In this document: positions 1-9,701 of the stretch, in pieces
Layout: each line of letters begins with the position of its first letter
Position numbering within the stretch: position 1 is the first letter of the stretch
Made by a program: the position numbers and the translations under genes
Notes under the pieces: generated by a model
Databases searched by the model: none
Seen by the model: only the letters and a program-made list of their open reading frames with translations
Told to the model about the DNA's origin: nothing
DNA from: Mycolicibacterium hassiacum DSM 44199
GTDB taxonomy: Bacteria > Actinomycetota > Actinomycetes > Mycobacteriales > Mycobacteriaceae
NCBI RefSeq assembly: GCF_900603025.1
Contig: NZ_LR026975.1
Coordinates: 3,720,001-3,784,000, forward strand
DNA: 64,000 bases
Direction: 5' to 3'

Positions 1-1840
1 CGCCTTTGGGCTTACCCGTGGTGCCCGAGGTGTAGATGATGTAGGCCAGATCCCCCGCTTGCGGCACCGGCACCGGCTCCGCCGGCTGGGTGGCGATCTG
101 CGGGTCGTCGATGTCGATGACCGCCAGTTCCAGCCCGCTGAACCGGCCCGCCAGCTCGGCGGTCGTGACCGCGGCCAGCGGGGCGGCGTCGGCGAGCACG
201 AACTCGATCCGCGCATCCGGATGTGCCGGATCGATCGGCACGTACGCCGCACCCGTCTTCAGCACCGCCAGGATCGCGGCGATCGCCCGCTCCGAGCGCG
301 GCAGCAGCATGGCCACCCGCTGCCCCGGACCGGCACCGTGCGCAACAAGCCAGTGCGCCAACCGATTCGATGTCTCGTCCAGCTCGCGATAGGTCAACGA
401 CCGACCCGCACAGGTCACCGCCACCGCGTCCGGACACTCCGCCACCCGGGCGGAGAACCGGGCCGGAATCGAATCCACCTGCCCGGCAGGGGCATTCAGC
501 ACTTCGCCGTTCGACCACTCGGTGAAGGCGATGCGTTCGCTGTCGACCAACAGGTCGATGGTGGCCACCGGCCGATCCGGATCGTCGACCATCGCCGCCA
601 GCACCCGCTCCAGTCGCTTTACCAGCCCGGACACCGGCAGATCGTCGAACGGGTGACCGCTGCCGGCGGTCGTCACCATCAGATCGTCGGCCGCGGTGGA
701 GAAGTTGATGGTGAAGCTGCCGACCGGGCCGGTGCTCGTGTAATGCGCCGAGGCGGTCGCCGCCCCGAAGGAGAGCACCGTGGTGGACGGCAGGAAGTTC
801 ACACCGATCCGGCCCGAGCCGTCGATGTTGCGGTTGACCCCGCGCTCGAGGGCCTGCGCGGGAAATCGCTGGTGTTCCAGAACTTCCCGGATGCGGGTGT
901 TCACCTGCACGCAGAAGTCGGCGACCGAGGTGCCCGCCGCCGGACTCAGCGTGAGCGGAACGATGCCGGCGAACATGCCCGGCAGTGTCTTGGCATCCGG
1001 GTGCACCCTCCGGCTGACCGGGAAGTCCAGAACGATCTGATCGCCGCCGCCGGACCATTCGTGACCGAGCAGGGCGCACGCCGCCGTAAGGACCGACGAT
1101 CGCGGAATGTCAAGTGCTGTCGCGAAATTGTCCACCCGCGCCAACAGGCCGGCATCGAGCGGCTGCGGAGCGGGCAGCCAGTACGTGTGAGCCCGGTCCT
1201 CGGCGCGAGCCGAGAACGAGTTGTCGGTCTCAGCGGGGATGTTGCGCGACCAGAACTCTTCGTCCTTGCGGTAGTCCTCCGAGGCTTCGTACTCGGACTC
1301 GATCCGGATCAGGTCGTCGAGGGAGCCGAAGATGGCCGGTGGGACCGGGGCACCCGAGACAACCGCGGAGTACACCGAGGCGATCCGTTGACCGGCCAGG
1401 CCGAGGCCGAAACCGTCGATGACGATGTGGTGGCAGCAGGCGAACAGGTGATACTCGTCGAATCGGGTTTGGAACAGCGCGAATCGGAACAGGGGGCCGG
1501 ACAGCGGCATCGGGGCGGCCTGGATCTCCGCCGCGATGCGCTCGACCTGACCCGCTCCGTCCTCGCACCGGGTCAGGTCGTAGAACTCGAGTTCGACTGG
1601 CGGATCATCGAGTACGCGCTGGACAACGTGACCGTCGACGGACTCGAAAGAGGCCCGCCCCGGCTCGATGTCCTGCACGACGCGTCGAATCGACCACTCC
1701 AGCGCATCGATGTCGACAGCACCGTCGATCGTCACCAGAAGGCCGAGGTGCCAGGCAGCGTCCTGATCGCGCGTCTCTTGAGCAAGCCAGATTTCGAGTT
1801 GACCGCGTGTCAGCGGAAGCACACGATCATTCGACTGCAT
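1..1840 (-). CDS. Nonribosomal peptide synthetase, N-terminal part (C-A), cut by window edge
   Basis: About the first 613 residues of a peptide synthetase that runs off the left edge. The ATG at 1840 follows an AGGGGAC ribosome site. A condensation domain comes first, with the signature HHIVIDG near residue 135. An adenylation domain starts near residue 440, shows LTYRELD near 482, and reaches core A3 (YTSGTTGKPK) at the edge. A leading C domain fits an enzyme that acylates its first amino acid, as Mps1 of glycopeptidolipid synthesis does. The MbtH-like gene just upstream and the MmpS/MmpL genes beyond it support a lipopeptide product. The specificity-determining residues lie outside the window, so substrate and product are inferred. 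The open frame antisense to it is a composition artefact. Confidence 0.9.
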   Translation of the reverse strand, partial: MQSNDRVLPLTRGQLEIWLAQETRDQDAAWHLGLLVTIDGAVDIDALEWSIRRVVQDIEPGRASFESVDGHVVQRVLDDPPVELEFYDLTRCEDGAGQVERIAAEIQAAPMPLSGPLFRFALFQTRFDEYHLFACCHHIVIDGFGLGLAGQRIASVYSAVVSGAPVPPAIFGSLDDLIRIESEYEASEDYRKDEEFWSRNIPAETDNSFSARAEDRAHTYWLPAPQPLDAGLLARVDNFATALDIPRSSVLTAACALLGHEWSGGGDQIVLDFPVSRRVHPDAKTLPGMFAGIVPLTLSPAAGTSVADFCVQVNTRIREVLEHQRFPAQALERGVNRNIDGSGRIGVNFLPSTTVLSFGAATASAHYTSTGPVGSFTINFSTAADDLMVTTAGSGHPFDDLPVSGLVKRLERVLAAMVDDPDRPVATIDLLVDSERIAFTEWSNGEVLNAPAGQVDSIPARFSARVAECPDAVAVTCAGRSLTYRELDETSNRLAHWLVAHGAGPGQRVAMLLPRSERAIAAILAVLKTGAAYVPIDPAHPDARIEFVLADAAPLAAVTTAELAGRFSGLELAVIDIDDPQIATQPAEPVPVPQAGDLAYIIYTSGTTGKPKG

Positions 1841-1854
1841 AGAGTCCCCTAGCC

Positions 1855-1912
1855 GTTTACGAGCTCAGCAATTCGCCAGCTCAGTTTACGAGCTCAGCAA
1901 TTCGCCAGCTCA
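1855..1912. repeat. Perfect tandem duplication of a 29-bp unit between mbtH and the NRPS gene
   Basis: The unit starting GTTTACGAGCTCAGCAATTC occurs at 1855-1883 and again at 1884-1912 with no mismatch. It occupies most of the spacer between the MbtH stop and the synthetase start, so it lengthens the leader of the synthetase message within the presumed operon. Each unit contains the palindrome GAGCTC and a second AGCTC-like half, so the transcript could fold locally. Confidence 0.9.
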
Positions 1913-1958
1913 GTGACGAATACGTTCCCCATCGGTAGGCCTCGCGGGCGGCCGACGG

Positions 1959-2189
1959 TTATGTGCCGGATCCTCCGCCTGCCGCCAGGCGGTCCCGCAG
2001 ACTCTTGGGCCGGATATCCGGCCAGTTCTGCTCGATGTACTCGAGGCAGGCCGCGCGGTCGGCTTCGCCGAAGACCACCTTCCAGCCAGCCGGCACATCG
2101 GCGAACGTCGGCCAAAGGCTGTGCTGTTCCTCGTCATTCACCAGGACGTAGAACGTCCCGTTCTCGTCGTCGAACGGGTTGGTGCTCAT
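1959..2189 (-). CDS. mbtH: MbtH-like NRPS accessory protein
   Basis: A 76-residue protein of the MbtH family, which binds and activates or stabilises adenylation domains of peptide synthetases. It begins [20 protein letters not shown] and carries the family pattern of spaced tryptophans ([21 protein letters not shown]). The ATG at 2189 is preceded by a GGGGGAGAG ribosome site; an earlier in-frame start at 2219 would add ten unlike residues. The gene lies 118 bp upstream of the synthetase on the same strand, so the two are probably co-transcribed. The name is the family name; this is not evidence for mycobactin synthesis, because the neighbours (MmpS/MmpL) point to a surface lipopeptide. Confidence 0.93.
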   Translation of the reverse strand: MSTNPFDDENGTFYVLVNDEEQHSLWPTFADVPAGWKVVFGEADRAACLEYIEQNWPDIRPKSLRDRLAAGGGSGT

Positions 2190-2882
2190 TCGGCTCTCCC
2201 CCATCAGTAATCGATACAAGCATAACTTATACCCACGATACTCAAAGCCACCCTGAAGGGCCTGGCTTTTTCGAAACCGGGCGAACTGGCCTCGTCAGGT
2301 GCCAGTAACAGTGACGACTGGCGTTACCAGAAGGTAACGACTCCGTGATGAGACGCTGCGCAGCAGTCAATTTTCCTTGTTGGACATCGTACTGTCGGAT
2401 CGCCGGACCGATCCGAGCCAGTCCTGATCAGCCCACCTCGGTGACTGCGCGGCAAACAAGCTTGAACGCGTGGACGCACTTCCAGCAAATACACTCAAGG
2501 CCCTGCTGAAGAAGTTTGCCAGCTCGCCTCGAATGCGCGCAGCGGTACCGACAAGGTTTCCGTTCGCTTCCACGGCCGAAGCGGCTCTCCCGAATCCCTT
2601 TGACAAGCAACAGGACACGCAATAGCTACGCAAGCAGCTTCTCGGTGCCGACGGCCGGAGAGCCGCTGTTATCAGCACTTACAACCGGCGAACACCCAGG
2701 CTTCCCGCGCCGGATGTTTGCTGGCGTTTCAGTTGGCGATGCAATTGCCGTTGCCCCGCAAAGAATCCCACGCATGCGGCGGCACGTGTATTTACACCGA
2801 CGCCAATACCCCGGCGGCGGTAAGCCTCGGTGCCCGACGGCTCGAACCGGCTCCGCGAACTTCGGTGTGTGTCAGGTGTGTG
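2190..2882. other. Long non-coding stretch upstream of the mbtH-NRPS operon
   Basis: About 690 bp without a convincing gene. Short open frames here (for example 2367-2678 minus) have no recognisable domain and no good ribosome site. It is less GC-rich than its surroundings and holds the inverted repeat at 2322-2339. Near 2212-2233 there is an AT-rich element reading TATAAGTTATGCTTG on the minus strand, just upstream of the MbtH start, which may be part of the operon promoter. Confidence 0.6.
2322..2339. promoter_or_regulatory. Inverted repeat, possible operator upstream of mbtH-NRPS
   Basis: CGTTACC-AGAA-GGTAACG is a perfect 7-bp dyad with a 4-bp centre, about 130 bp upstream of the MbtH start. 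Its size fits a dimeric regulator site, but no regulator gene is adjacent and the role is inferred. Confidence 0.35.
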
Positions 2883-3230
2883 TCAGAAGTTGTTACACGT
2901 CGCGAACACGCGCTCGATCAGCGGCAGGATCGGACGGTTCTGCGGCAGGCTGCGGACCTGCGCGGCGTATTCGCGCCGTTTCTCCGGCGGGGCCGCGAGG
3001 AAGATGTGGATCTGCTCGCGCTGCTTGGGTCCGAACGCCGCGGCCGCCGCCGGGCTCTGGGCGTTGACCGCAGCCATGACCTGGTCATAGGTGCACGTCG
3101 TGTTCACGAACGGATCGAGGCTCGGATCGGGGTCAGCGGCAGCCGTTCCAGCACCGAGAGTGCCGATGGTCAAAGACGTCGCGAACACGGCCAGGGCGCC
3201 GACGACCGCGGACATCTGCAGCTTCTTCAT
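2883..3230 (-). CDS. Exported hemophore-family small protein (Rv1174c/TB8.4-like)
   Basis: A 115-residue protein with a cleavable signal peptide: MKKLQ, a hydrophobic stretch, then a TAAADPDP cleavage region near residue 33. The mature part has one cysteine near each end (NTTCTYDQV and ATCNNF), probably forming a disulfide, and the segment FLAAPPEKRREYAAQV typical of the mycobacterial hemophore-related family that includes Rv1174c and is distantly related to Rv0203. The ATG at 3230 follows a GGAGGGG ribosome site. It sits between the MmpL pair and mbtH on the same strand. Haem binding is a family-level guess; a role linked to the neighbouring lipid export genes is possible. Confidence 0.75.
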   Translation of the reverse strand: MKKLQMSAVVGALAVFATSLTIGTLGAGTAAADPDPSLDPFVNTTCTYDQVMAAVNAQSPAAAAAFGPKQREQIHIFLAAPPEKRREYAAQVRSLPQNRPILPLIERVFATCNNF

Positions 3231-3423
3231 GCATCCCCTCCAGGTAGTGGTGTACGGCCGTCCCTTGGCTAATTGCCAACAAGACTACCCACTATCGCCT
3301 TGTGTACACCTGCGTTTGATCCCGACTCCCGAATCGGGATCCACACCGTATATCCGTCGTGGAAGCCGAAACGTTACAGTCGATTTCAGCAAACTTTTCG
3401 ACATTCCATTCGAATATTCGATA

Positions 3424-6378
3424 CTACGCCGTGGGCTTAGGGAATTCAACGGTGGGCGCATCATCTTCGCGCCGATCGTCAATTCCCAGCAACGCGCGAA
3501 CCGCCGGGCGCGGCCCGTACTCCCGCAGCTGACGGCTGGCCGGCCGCAGCCGCACGACCTGCGGCCACCAGAACCACCGGCCCAACAGTGCCGCGATCGA
3601 CGGCGTCATGAACGACCGCACGATCATGGTGTCGAACAACAGCCCCAGACCGATCGTGGTGCCGATCTGACCGATGATGCGCAGATCGCTGACCACCATG
3701 GAGGCCATGGTCGCGGCGAACACCAGACCGGCCGTGGTGACCACCTTGCCGGTGCCGCCCATCGCCCGGATGAGCCCGGTGTTGATGCCGGCACCCAATT
3801 CCTCCTTCATGCGCGCCACCAGCAGCAGGTTGTAGTCCGACCCCACCGCCAGCAGGATGATGACGGACATCGCCATCACCATCCAGTGCAGTTCGATGCC
3901 CAGGATGTACTGCCAGACCAGCACCGACATGCCGAACGAGGCGCCCAGTGAGATCACCACGGTGCCGACGACGACCAGCGCTGCGATCAGGGCGCGGGTG
4001 ATGATCAGCATGATGATGAAGATCAGGCAGATCGCCGCTATGCCCGCGATGAGCAGGTCGTAGGTCGACCCGTCACGCCAATCCTTGGCGGTCGAGGCGG
4101 CGCCGGTGACGTAGATCTTGGCGTTCTCCAGCGGGGTGCCCTTCAGGGCCTCCTCGGCCATGAGCCGGACGCGTTCGATCCGGTCGATACCGTCCAGCGT
4201 CGCGGGGTCGCCGTTGTGCGAGATGATGTAACGCGCCGACTTCCCGTCCGGGGACAGGAAACTCTCCATCGCGCGTTTGAAGTCCTCGTTCTCGAAAACC
4301 TCCGGCGGCAGGTAGAAGGTGTCGTCGTTCTTGGCGGCGTCGAATGCCTGCCCCATGAGGGCGACGTCCTCGGAGTTCTCCTCCATCCATTCGTTCATGC
4401 CCGACATGGTGCTGTGCATTTTCAGCTGCATGTTGTACACGGTTTTCATGACCGCGATCTGCTGCGGGTAGATCTCGAGAATCTGAGGCAGGATCACCTC
4501 CAATTTCTCCATCTCCGCAACCATGGTCTGCAGCTTGTCCTGCACCGAGTCGGCCTTGTCGAGCATGTCGAAAATCGACCTGATCGCCCAACAAATGGGA
4601 ATGTTGTAGCAGTGCGGTTCCCAATAGAAGTAATTGCGGATCGGCCGGAAGAAGTCGTCGAAGAGCGTTACGCTGCCCCGTAGTTCGTCGAAGATCTCCT
4701 GCACGTCACGCGTGTTGTTCAGCATGCTGAGTTGAACGCCGGTGAGCTCTTTCATCAGCTCGTACTGGCGTTCCATGATCTCGATCAGTTTCGCGGTGTT
4801 CTCGGCCTGTGCGAGCAGGTCGTCGGTGCGCTCGGCCTGCAGTTTCTGGGCCTGTACCTGGGTGGCGCTCTGCAGGCTCAGCAGGAACGGGATCGACGTG
4901 TTGGCAATCGGCGTGCCCTCCGGCCGGGTGATGCCCTGCACCCGGGACACCCCCTTGACCTTGAAGATCGCCTTGGCCAACTTGTTAAGCGTCAGGAAGT
5001 CCGCTGAGTTCCGCAGGTCCCGATCGGTCTCGATGACGAGGATGTCCGGTGTCAACCGGGCCTGGCTGAAATGCCTTTCGGCGGCGACGAATCCCTGATT
5101 GGCCGGGATGTCGGCGGGCATGTAGGCACGGTCGTCGTAGTTGGTGTTGTAACCCGGCAGCGCCAACAGGCCGATCGCGGCCACCGCCACCGCCGCCGCC
5201 AGGATCGGCGCGGGCCAGCGGGCGATCGCGGTACCGATGCCGCGCCACCGGCCGGACCGCAGCTTCCGTTTGGGATCGAGCAGCCCGAAGTATCCGGCCA
5301 CCACGATGCCGGCCGGCACCAGCGTCACCGCACAGGCCACGGCGACCACCATGCCGATGGCACACGGCACGCCCATGGTCTTGAAGTACGGCAACCGCGC
5401 GAAACTCAGACAAAGGATCGCGCCGGCGATGGTCATGCCGGACGCCAGCACCACCGGCGCGGTGCTGCGGTAGGTGGCGAAGAACGCCGCCTCACGGCTC
5501 TGGCCGGCCTGACGCTCCTCCTGATAACGACCGAAGAAGAAGATCCCGTAGTCGGTTCCGGCCGCGATGGCCAGGAACACCAGCATGTTGACCGCGAAGG
5601 TGGACAGCACGAACGCGTCGTTGACGGCCAGAAACGCCACCACGCCACGGGCCGCCGCCACCTCGAAACCGACCATCAGCAGCAGCAGGATCACCGTCGC
5701 GACGCTGCGGTAGACCAACAGCAGCATCACGAAGATGATGATCACCGTCACGATGGTGATCTTCAGGACCGAATCGTTGCCCGCTGCCTGCAGATCCGAG
5801 TTGAGCGGCCCCACCCCGGTCACGTACACCCGGACCCCGGGCGGCGGCGGCGACCGGTCCACGATCTCGCGCACCGCCGCCACCGACTCGTCGCCCACCG
5901 GCGTGCCCTGGTCACCGGCCAGGTACACCTGGACGTAGGTCGCCTTGCCGTCGGCGCTGGTGACGCTCGACGCCGTCAGCCGCTCACCCCACAGATCCTG
6001 CACATGGCGGACGTGTTCGTGATCGGCGCGCAGCTGCTCGACCAGTCCGGCGTAGTAGGCGCGCGCGCTGTCGCCCAGGGGTTGTTCGCCCTCCAGCACG
6101 ATCATCGCCGAGTTGTCGGAGTCGGACTCGCCGAACAACTCGCCCATCCGCTTCATCCCGATCGCCGAGGGCGCCTCGGCGGGCATCAGCGACACCGAGT
6201 ACTGCTCGGCGACCACCTCGAGCGACGGAATGACCTTGCGCCAGTCGCCACCCACCGCCACCAGCGTGGTGACCAGAATGATGACCAGCCACAGCAGGAT
6301 GACCAGCGGCGCCATACCGCGGATGACTCGCGGAATCAGCGACGGCCGCGAATAGTTCGTTCTGAGCCTCGTAGCCAT
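3424..6378 (-). CDS. mmpL4b: MmpL-family RND lipid transporter, second of the pair
   Basis: A 984-residue inner-membrane transporter of the MmpL family, which exports large lipids using the proton gradient. One membrane helix near residues 20-45 precedes a large periplasmic loop. Then comes a five-helix block with GTDYGIFF, a second loop rich in helical segments (about residues 430-720), and a second membrane block with GSDYNLLL. The two Asp-Tyr pairs are the proton-relay positions of the family. It starts 9 bp after the upstream MmpL ends and closes an mmpS-mmpL-mmpL operon. Tandem MmpL genes behind mmpS occur in glycopeptidolipid loci (mmpL4a/4b), which is the basis of the name. Confidence 0.88.
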   Translation of the reverse strand: MATRLRTNYSRPSLIPRVIRGMAPLVILLWLVIILVTTLVAVGGDWRKVIPSLEVVAEQYSVSLMPAEAPSAIGMKRMGELFGESDSDNSAMIVLEGEQPLGDSARAYYAGLVEQLRADHEHVRHVQDLWGERLTASSVTSADGKATYVQVYLAGDQGTPVGDESVAAVREIVDRSPPPPGVRVYVTGVGPLNSDLQAAGNDSVLKITIVTVIIIFVMLLLVYRSVATVILLLLMVGFEVAAARGVVAFLAVNDAFVLSTFAVNMLVFLAIAAGTDYGIFFFGRYQEERQAGQSREAAFFATYRSTAPVVLASGMTIAGAILCLSFARLPYFKTMGVPCAIGMVVAVACAVTLVPAGIVVAGYFGLLDPKRKLRSGRWRGIGTAIARWPAPILAAAVAVAAIGLLALPGYNTNYDDRAYMPADIPANQGFVAAERHFSQARLTPDILVIETDRDLRNSADFLTLNKLAKAIFKVKGVSRVQGITRPEGTPIANTSIPFLLSLQSATQVQAQKLQAERTDDLLAQAENTAKLIEIMERQYELMKELTGVQLSMLNNTRDVQEIFDELRGSVTLFDDFFRPIRNYFYWEPHCYNIPICWAIRSIFDMLDKADSVQDKLQTMVAEMEKLEVILPQILEIYPQQIAVMKTVYNMQLKMHSTMSGMNEWMEENSEDVALMGQAFDAAKNDDTFYLPPEVFENEDFKRAMESFLSPDGKSARYIISHNGDPATLDGIDRIERVRLMAEEALKGTPLENAKIYVTGAASTAKDWRDGSTYDLLIAGIAAICLIFIIMLIITRALIAALVVVGTVVISLGASFGMSVLVWQYILGIELHWMVMAMSVIILLAVGSDYNLLLVARMKEELGAGINTGLIRAMGGTGKVVTTAGLVFAATMASMVVSDLRIIGQIGTTIGLGLLFDTMIVRSFMTPSIAALLGRWFWWPQVVRLRPASRQLREYGPRPAVRALLGIDDRREDDAPTVEFPKPTA

Positions 6379-6387
6379 GGGATTCGG

Positions 6388-9285
6388 CTAGTCCCTCAAC
6401 ATCAGGGAGCGCACCAGCGGACGCGGACCGGTCGGGCGGAGCATGGCGCTGGCCGGACGCGGGCGGACCTGCCGCGGCCACCAGAACCACCGGCCCAGCA
6501 GGGCCGCGATCGACGGCGTCATGAACGCGCGCACCACCATCGTGTCGAAGAGCAGGCCGAGGGCGATTGTGGTGCCCACCTGACCGATGGTCAGCAGGTC
6601 GCTGACCACCATCGACGCCATGGTGGCGGCGAACACCAGGCCGGCCGCCGTCACCACCTTGCCGGAGCTGCCCATCGCACGAATGAGGCCGGTGTTGATA
6701 CCCGCGGAGACCTCTTCTTTCATCCTGGACACCAGCAGCAGGTTGTAGTCCGAACCCACCGCGAGCAGCACGATGACCGACATCGCCAGCACCACCCAGT
6801 GGATCTGGATCCCGAGCAGGTACTGCCAGACCAGCACCGACAACCCGAACGACGCCCCCAGCGACATGGCCACGGTCCCGACGATGACCAGGGCCGCGAC
6901 GAAACTGCGCGTCATCAGCACCATGATCAAGAAGATCAGGCACAGCGCCGACACACCGGCGATCATCAGGTCGATCTTCGAACCGTCGACCAGGTCCTTC
7001 ACCAGGGCGGCGGTGCCGGACAGATAGATCTTCGAGTTCTCCAGCGGGGTGCCCTTCAGCGCCTCCTCGGCGGCCGTGCGAATCGGCTCGACCAGCGCCG
7101 TTCCCTCGGGTGTGCCCGGATCGTTCTTGTGCGTGATGAGGAAACGCGCGGCCCTGCCGTCGGGCGACATGAAGATGTTGACGATCCGCTTGAAGTCCTC
7201 GTTGTCGAAGACGTCCGGCGGCAGATAGAACGAGTCGTCGTTGTTGGCGGCGTCGAAAGCCTTGCCCATGGCGGTGGCGTTGTCGTTCGACTCGTCCATT
7301 TGCGCGAAGATGCCCGCCATGGTGCTGTGCATGGTCAGCATCATGGTCCGGGTGCTCTCCATGGTGGCAATCATGGGCGGCAGCTGCGCCAGCATCTGCG
7401 GCATCAACGCGTCGAGACGGTCGAGATCGTCGATGACGTCCTTCATTTCGACCGTGATCCGGTCGACACCGTCGATGGTTTCGAACAACGACCGCAGCGC
7501 CCAACAGATCGGGATGTTGTAGCAGTGCGGTTCCCAGTAGAAGTAGTTGCGGATGGGCCGGAAGAAATCGTCGAAATTCGCGAGGTGATCACGCAATTCG
7601 GTGGTGATCTCGTCGATCTCGTGCGTGTTCTCGACCAGGTTGTGGCTGACGCCCACCATCTCCTGCATCAGCTCGTGCATCCGCCGCATCAGCGCGATGG
7701 ACTGCTCCATCTCCTCGGCCTGCTTGAGCAGATCGTCCATCCGTTCCCGCTGGATCGGCATCACCAGCTTGTTGCTGGCCTGGCTCATGCTCAGCATGAA
7801 CGGGATCGAGGCGTGCTTGAGCTGAGTCCCCTCGGGGCGGGTGATCGACTGTACGTTCGCCACCCCGGGCACCGCGAACACCGCCTTGGCGAGCCGGTTC
7901 AACACCAGCAGATCAGCGGCGTTGCGCATGTCGTGGTCGGACTCGATCATCAGGATGTCCGGTGCCACCAACCGTGATTCCGGGAAATGCCTTGCCGCCG
8001 CATGGAATCCGGCGTTGGCCGGAATATCCGGCGGCAGGAACTTCTGGTCGTTGTAGCTCGGCTTGTACCCCGGCAAAGTGATCAGGCCGACCAGCGCGAC
8101 CGCCGTGGCGGCGACCAGAATCGGGCCCGGCCAGCGCACGATCGCGGTGCCGATGCGCCGCCAGCGGCGAGTGACCACCGGCCGTTTCGGATCGAACAAC
8201 CCGAACCGGCTGCCCACGGCAAGACACGCGGGCACCAGGGTCAGCGCGACCGCGACGGCCACCCCGATACCGATCGCGCCCGGAATGCCGAGCGGCTGGA
8301 AGAACGGCAGCCGGGTGAAGCTCAGGCAGGCGATCGCGCCGGCGATCGTCATACCGGAGGCCAGCACGACCTTCGCCACGCTGCGGTAGGTGGTGAAGAA
8401 GGCCTGTTCGCGCGACTCACCGGCCTCCCGCGCCTCCTGATACCGCCCGGCGAAGAAGATCGCGTAGTCGGTACCCGCCGCGATGCCCACCGAGACAAGC
8501 AGGTTGACCACATAGGTGGTCAATCCGACCCAGCCCTGCAGCGCCAGCCAGGCGACCACCCCCCGGGCCACCTGCAGCTCGATGGCCACGGTGAACAGCA
8601 GGATGATCACCACCAGCACCGAGCGGTACAAGAACAGCAGCATCAGGAAGATGACCCCGACGGTGACGAGGGTGATGAGCACCACCGTCCGGTTACCGCT
8701 CTCGCCCATGTCGGCGACGATCGGCGCGGGTCCGGTGAGGTAGGTCGTCACACCCGGGGGTGGCGGAGTGCGGTCCAGGATCTCCTTGACCGCCTCCACC
8801 GACTCGAGCGACTGTGTCTGGCCGATGGTGCCGGCCAGATCCAGCTGAACGAATGCCGCCTTCCCGTCGGCGCTCTCGGCTGCCGCGGCGGTGAGCGGAT
8901 CGCCCCAGAAGTCGTGCACATGCTGGATGTGCTCGGGGTCCTCGCGTAGCTGCCGGACCACCTCGTTGTAGTAGCGGTGGGCCTCCTCGCCGAGCCGGTC
9001 CTCACCCTCGACGACGAGGATCGCGACGCTGCCCCCGGTCGACTCCTGGAAGACCTCGCCCATCCGCTGGGACGCCTTGAACGACGGAGCGTCGGCGGGG
9101 TTGAGCGAGACCGACCGCTGCCGTTCCACCACCTCCAGCGGCGGAACGGTGGCCATCAAAAACACCGTGAGGCCGACCCAGCCGACGATGATCAGCGCCG
9201 CGTACCGGCGGATGAACGACGCCAGGCGTGGCCGTCGGGCCTGCTCCTGCTGCCCGCCGGTCGATTGCGTCGTCGTGGTGCTCAT
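6388..9285 (-). CDS. mmpL4a: MmpL-family RND lipid transporter, first of the pair
   Basis: A 965-residue MmpL transporter closely similar in layout to the next gene. It has a short basic N terminus, one membrane helix, a periplasmic loop, a membrane block with the Asp-Tyr pair in GTDYAIFF, a second long loop with paired cysteines (HCYNIPICW), and a second block with GSDYNLLL. The ATG overlaps the mmpS stop by 4 bp (ATGA), indicating translational coupling. The two MmpL copies share long identical stretches, including the HCYNIPICW loop and the C-terminal GRWFWWP, so they arose by duplication. The expected role is joint export of the lipopeptide made by the nearby synthetase. Confidence 0.88.
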   Translation of the reverse strand: MSTTTTQSTGGQQEQARRPRLASFIRRYAALIIVGWVGLTVFLMATVPPLEVVERQRSVSLNPADAPSFKASQRMGEVFQESTGGSVAILVVEGEDRLGEEAHRYYNEVVRQLREDPEHIQHVHDFWGDPLTAAAAESADGKAAFVQLDLAGTIGQTQSLESVEAVKEILDRTPPPPGVTTYLTGPAPIVADMGESGNRTVVLITLVTVGVIFLMLLFLYRSVLVVIILLFTVAIELQVARGVVAWLALQGWVGLTTYVVNLLVSVGIAAGTDYAIFFAGRYQEAREAGESREQAFFTTYRSVAKVVLASGMTIAGAIACLSFTRLPFFQPLGIPGAIGIGVAVAVALTLVPACLAVGSRFGLFDPKRPVVTRRWRRIGTAIVRWPGPILVAATAVALVGLITLPGYKPSYNDQKFLPPDIPANAGFHAAARHFPESRLVAPDILMIESDHDMRNAADLLVLNRLAKAVFAVPGVANVQSITRPEGTQLKHASIPFMLSMSQASNKLVMPIQRERMDDLLKQAEEMEQSIALMRRMHELMQEMVGVSHNLVENTHEIDEITTELRDHLANFDDFFRPIRNYFYWEPHCYNIPICWALRSLFETIDGVDRITVEMKDVIDDLDRLDALMPQMLAQLPPMIATMESTRTMMLTMHSTMAGIFAQMDESNDNATAMGKAFDAANNDDSFYLPPDVFDNEDFKRIVNIFMSPDGRAARFLITHKNDPGTPEGTALVEPIRTAAEEALKGTPLENSKIYLSGTAALVKDLVDGSKIDLMIAGVSALCLIFLIMVLMTRSFVAALVIVGTVAMSLGASFGLSVLVWQYLLGIQIHWVVLAMSVIVLLAVGSDYNLLLVSRMKEEVSAGINTGLIRAMGSSGKVVTAAGLVFAATMASMVVSDLLTIGQVGTTIALGLLFDTMVVRAFMTPSIAALLGRWFWWPRQVRPRPASAMLRPTGPRPLVRSLMLRD

Positions 9286-9701
9286 GCGGCCTTCAACATG
9301 CAGGAGGTGAAGGCGTTCACCTGGTAGGAGACCTTCTCCGCCTTCACTTCGCCGTCAACGGTGATGCGGCAGCCGATGCTGTCGCCGGTGCCCTGAGCCA
9401 TGATGCTGCCGGTCGCGGTCTGGGTGCCCATGTCGAACTCCATCCGCCACGGCAACGGCACGTCCTTGATGTAGCGGGGCTCGGTCTCCTCGTCGAAGTA
9501 GCTGATGTTCGCGACCGAGCCGGGCGTGCCCCACACCTCGTACACCATCACCTTGGGGTCATAGGGGCGGCTGTTGACGGCCCGGGTGTCAGCATAGGTC
9601 GTCCGCTGTTCGTTACCGAAGATGCCGTGCAGACGTGACACGGTGAAACCACCGACGGCGATCACCACGAGGGCCAACAGCGGGATCCACAGCCGCTTCA
9701 A
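9282..9701 (-). CDS. mmpS4: MmpS-family accessory lipoprotein-export protein
   Basis: A 139-residue MmpS protein, the small membrane-anchored partner of MmpL transporters. A single N-terminal helix (about residues 5-20) is followed by a periplasmic beta-rich domain with the family segment [20 protein letters not shown]. Two cysteines (IGCRIT and TSCMLKAA) are placed to form the family disulfide. It is the first gene of the mmpS-mmpL-mmpL operon and overlaps the first MmpL by 4 bp. In glycopeptidolipid producers MmpS4 is needed for synthesis and export; that function is inferred here from context. Confidence 0.9.
   Translation of the reverse strand: MKRLWIPLLALVVIAVGGFTVSRLHGIFGNEQRTTYADTRAVNSRPYDPKVMVYEVWGTPGSVANISYFDEETEPRYIKDVPLPWRMEFDMGTQTATGSIMAQGTGDSIGCRITVDGEVKAEKVSYQVNAFTSCMLKAA

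Noticed and set aside
59..1852. 597-codon open frame on the plus strand at the left edge
   Set aside because: Antisense to the NRPS frame, which contains unmistakable condensation and adenylation motifs.
2367..2678. 103-codon minus-strand open frame in the gap before mbtH
   Set aside because: No domain, no ribosome site and an unlikely composition; treated as non-coding.
5071..7977. 968-codon open frame on the plus strand
   Set aside because: It is antisense to the two MmpL genes; the sequence is His/Arg/Gln-rich with no domain, a typical shadow in high-GC coding DNA.
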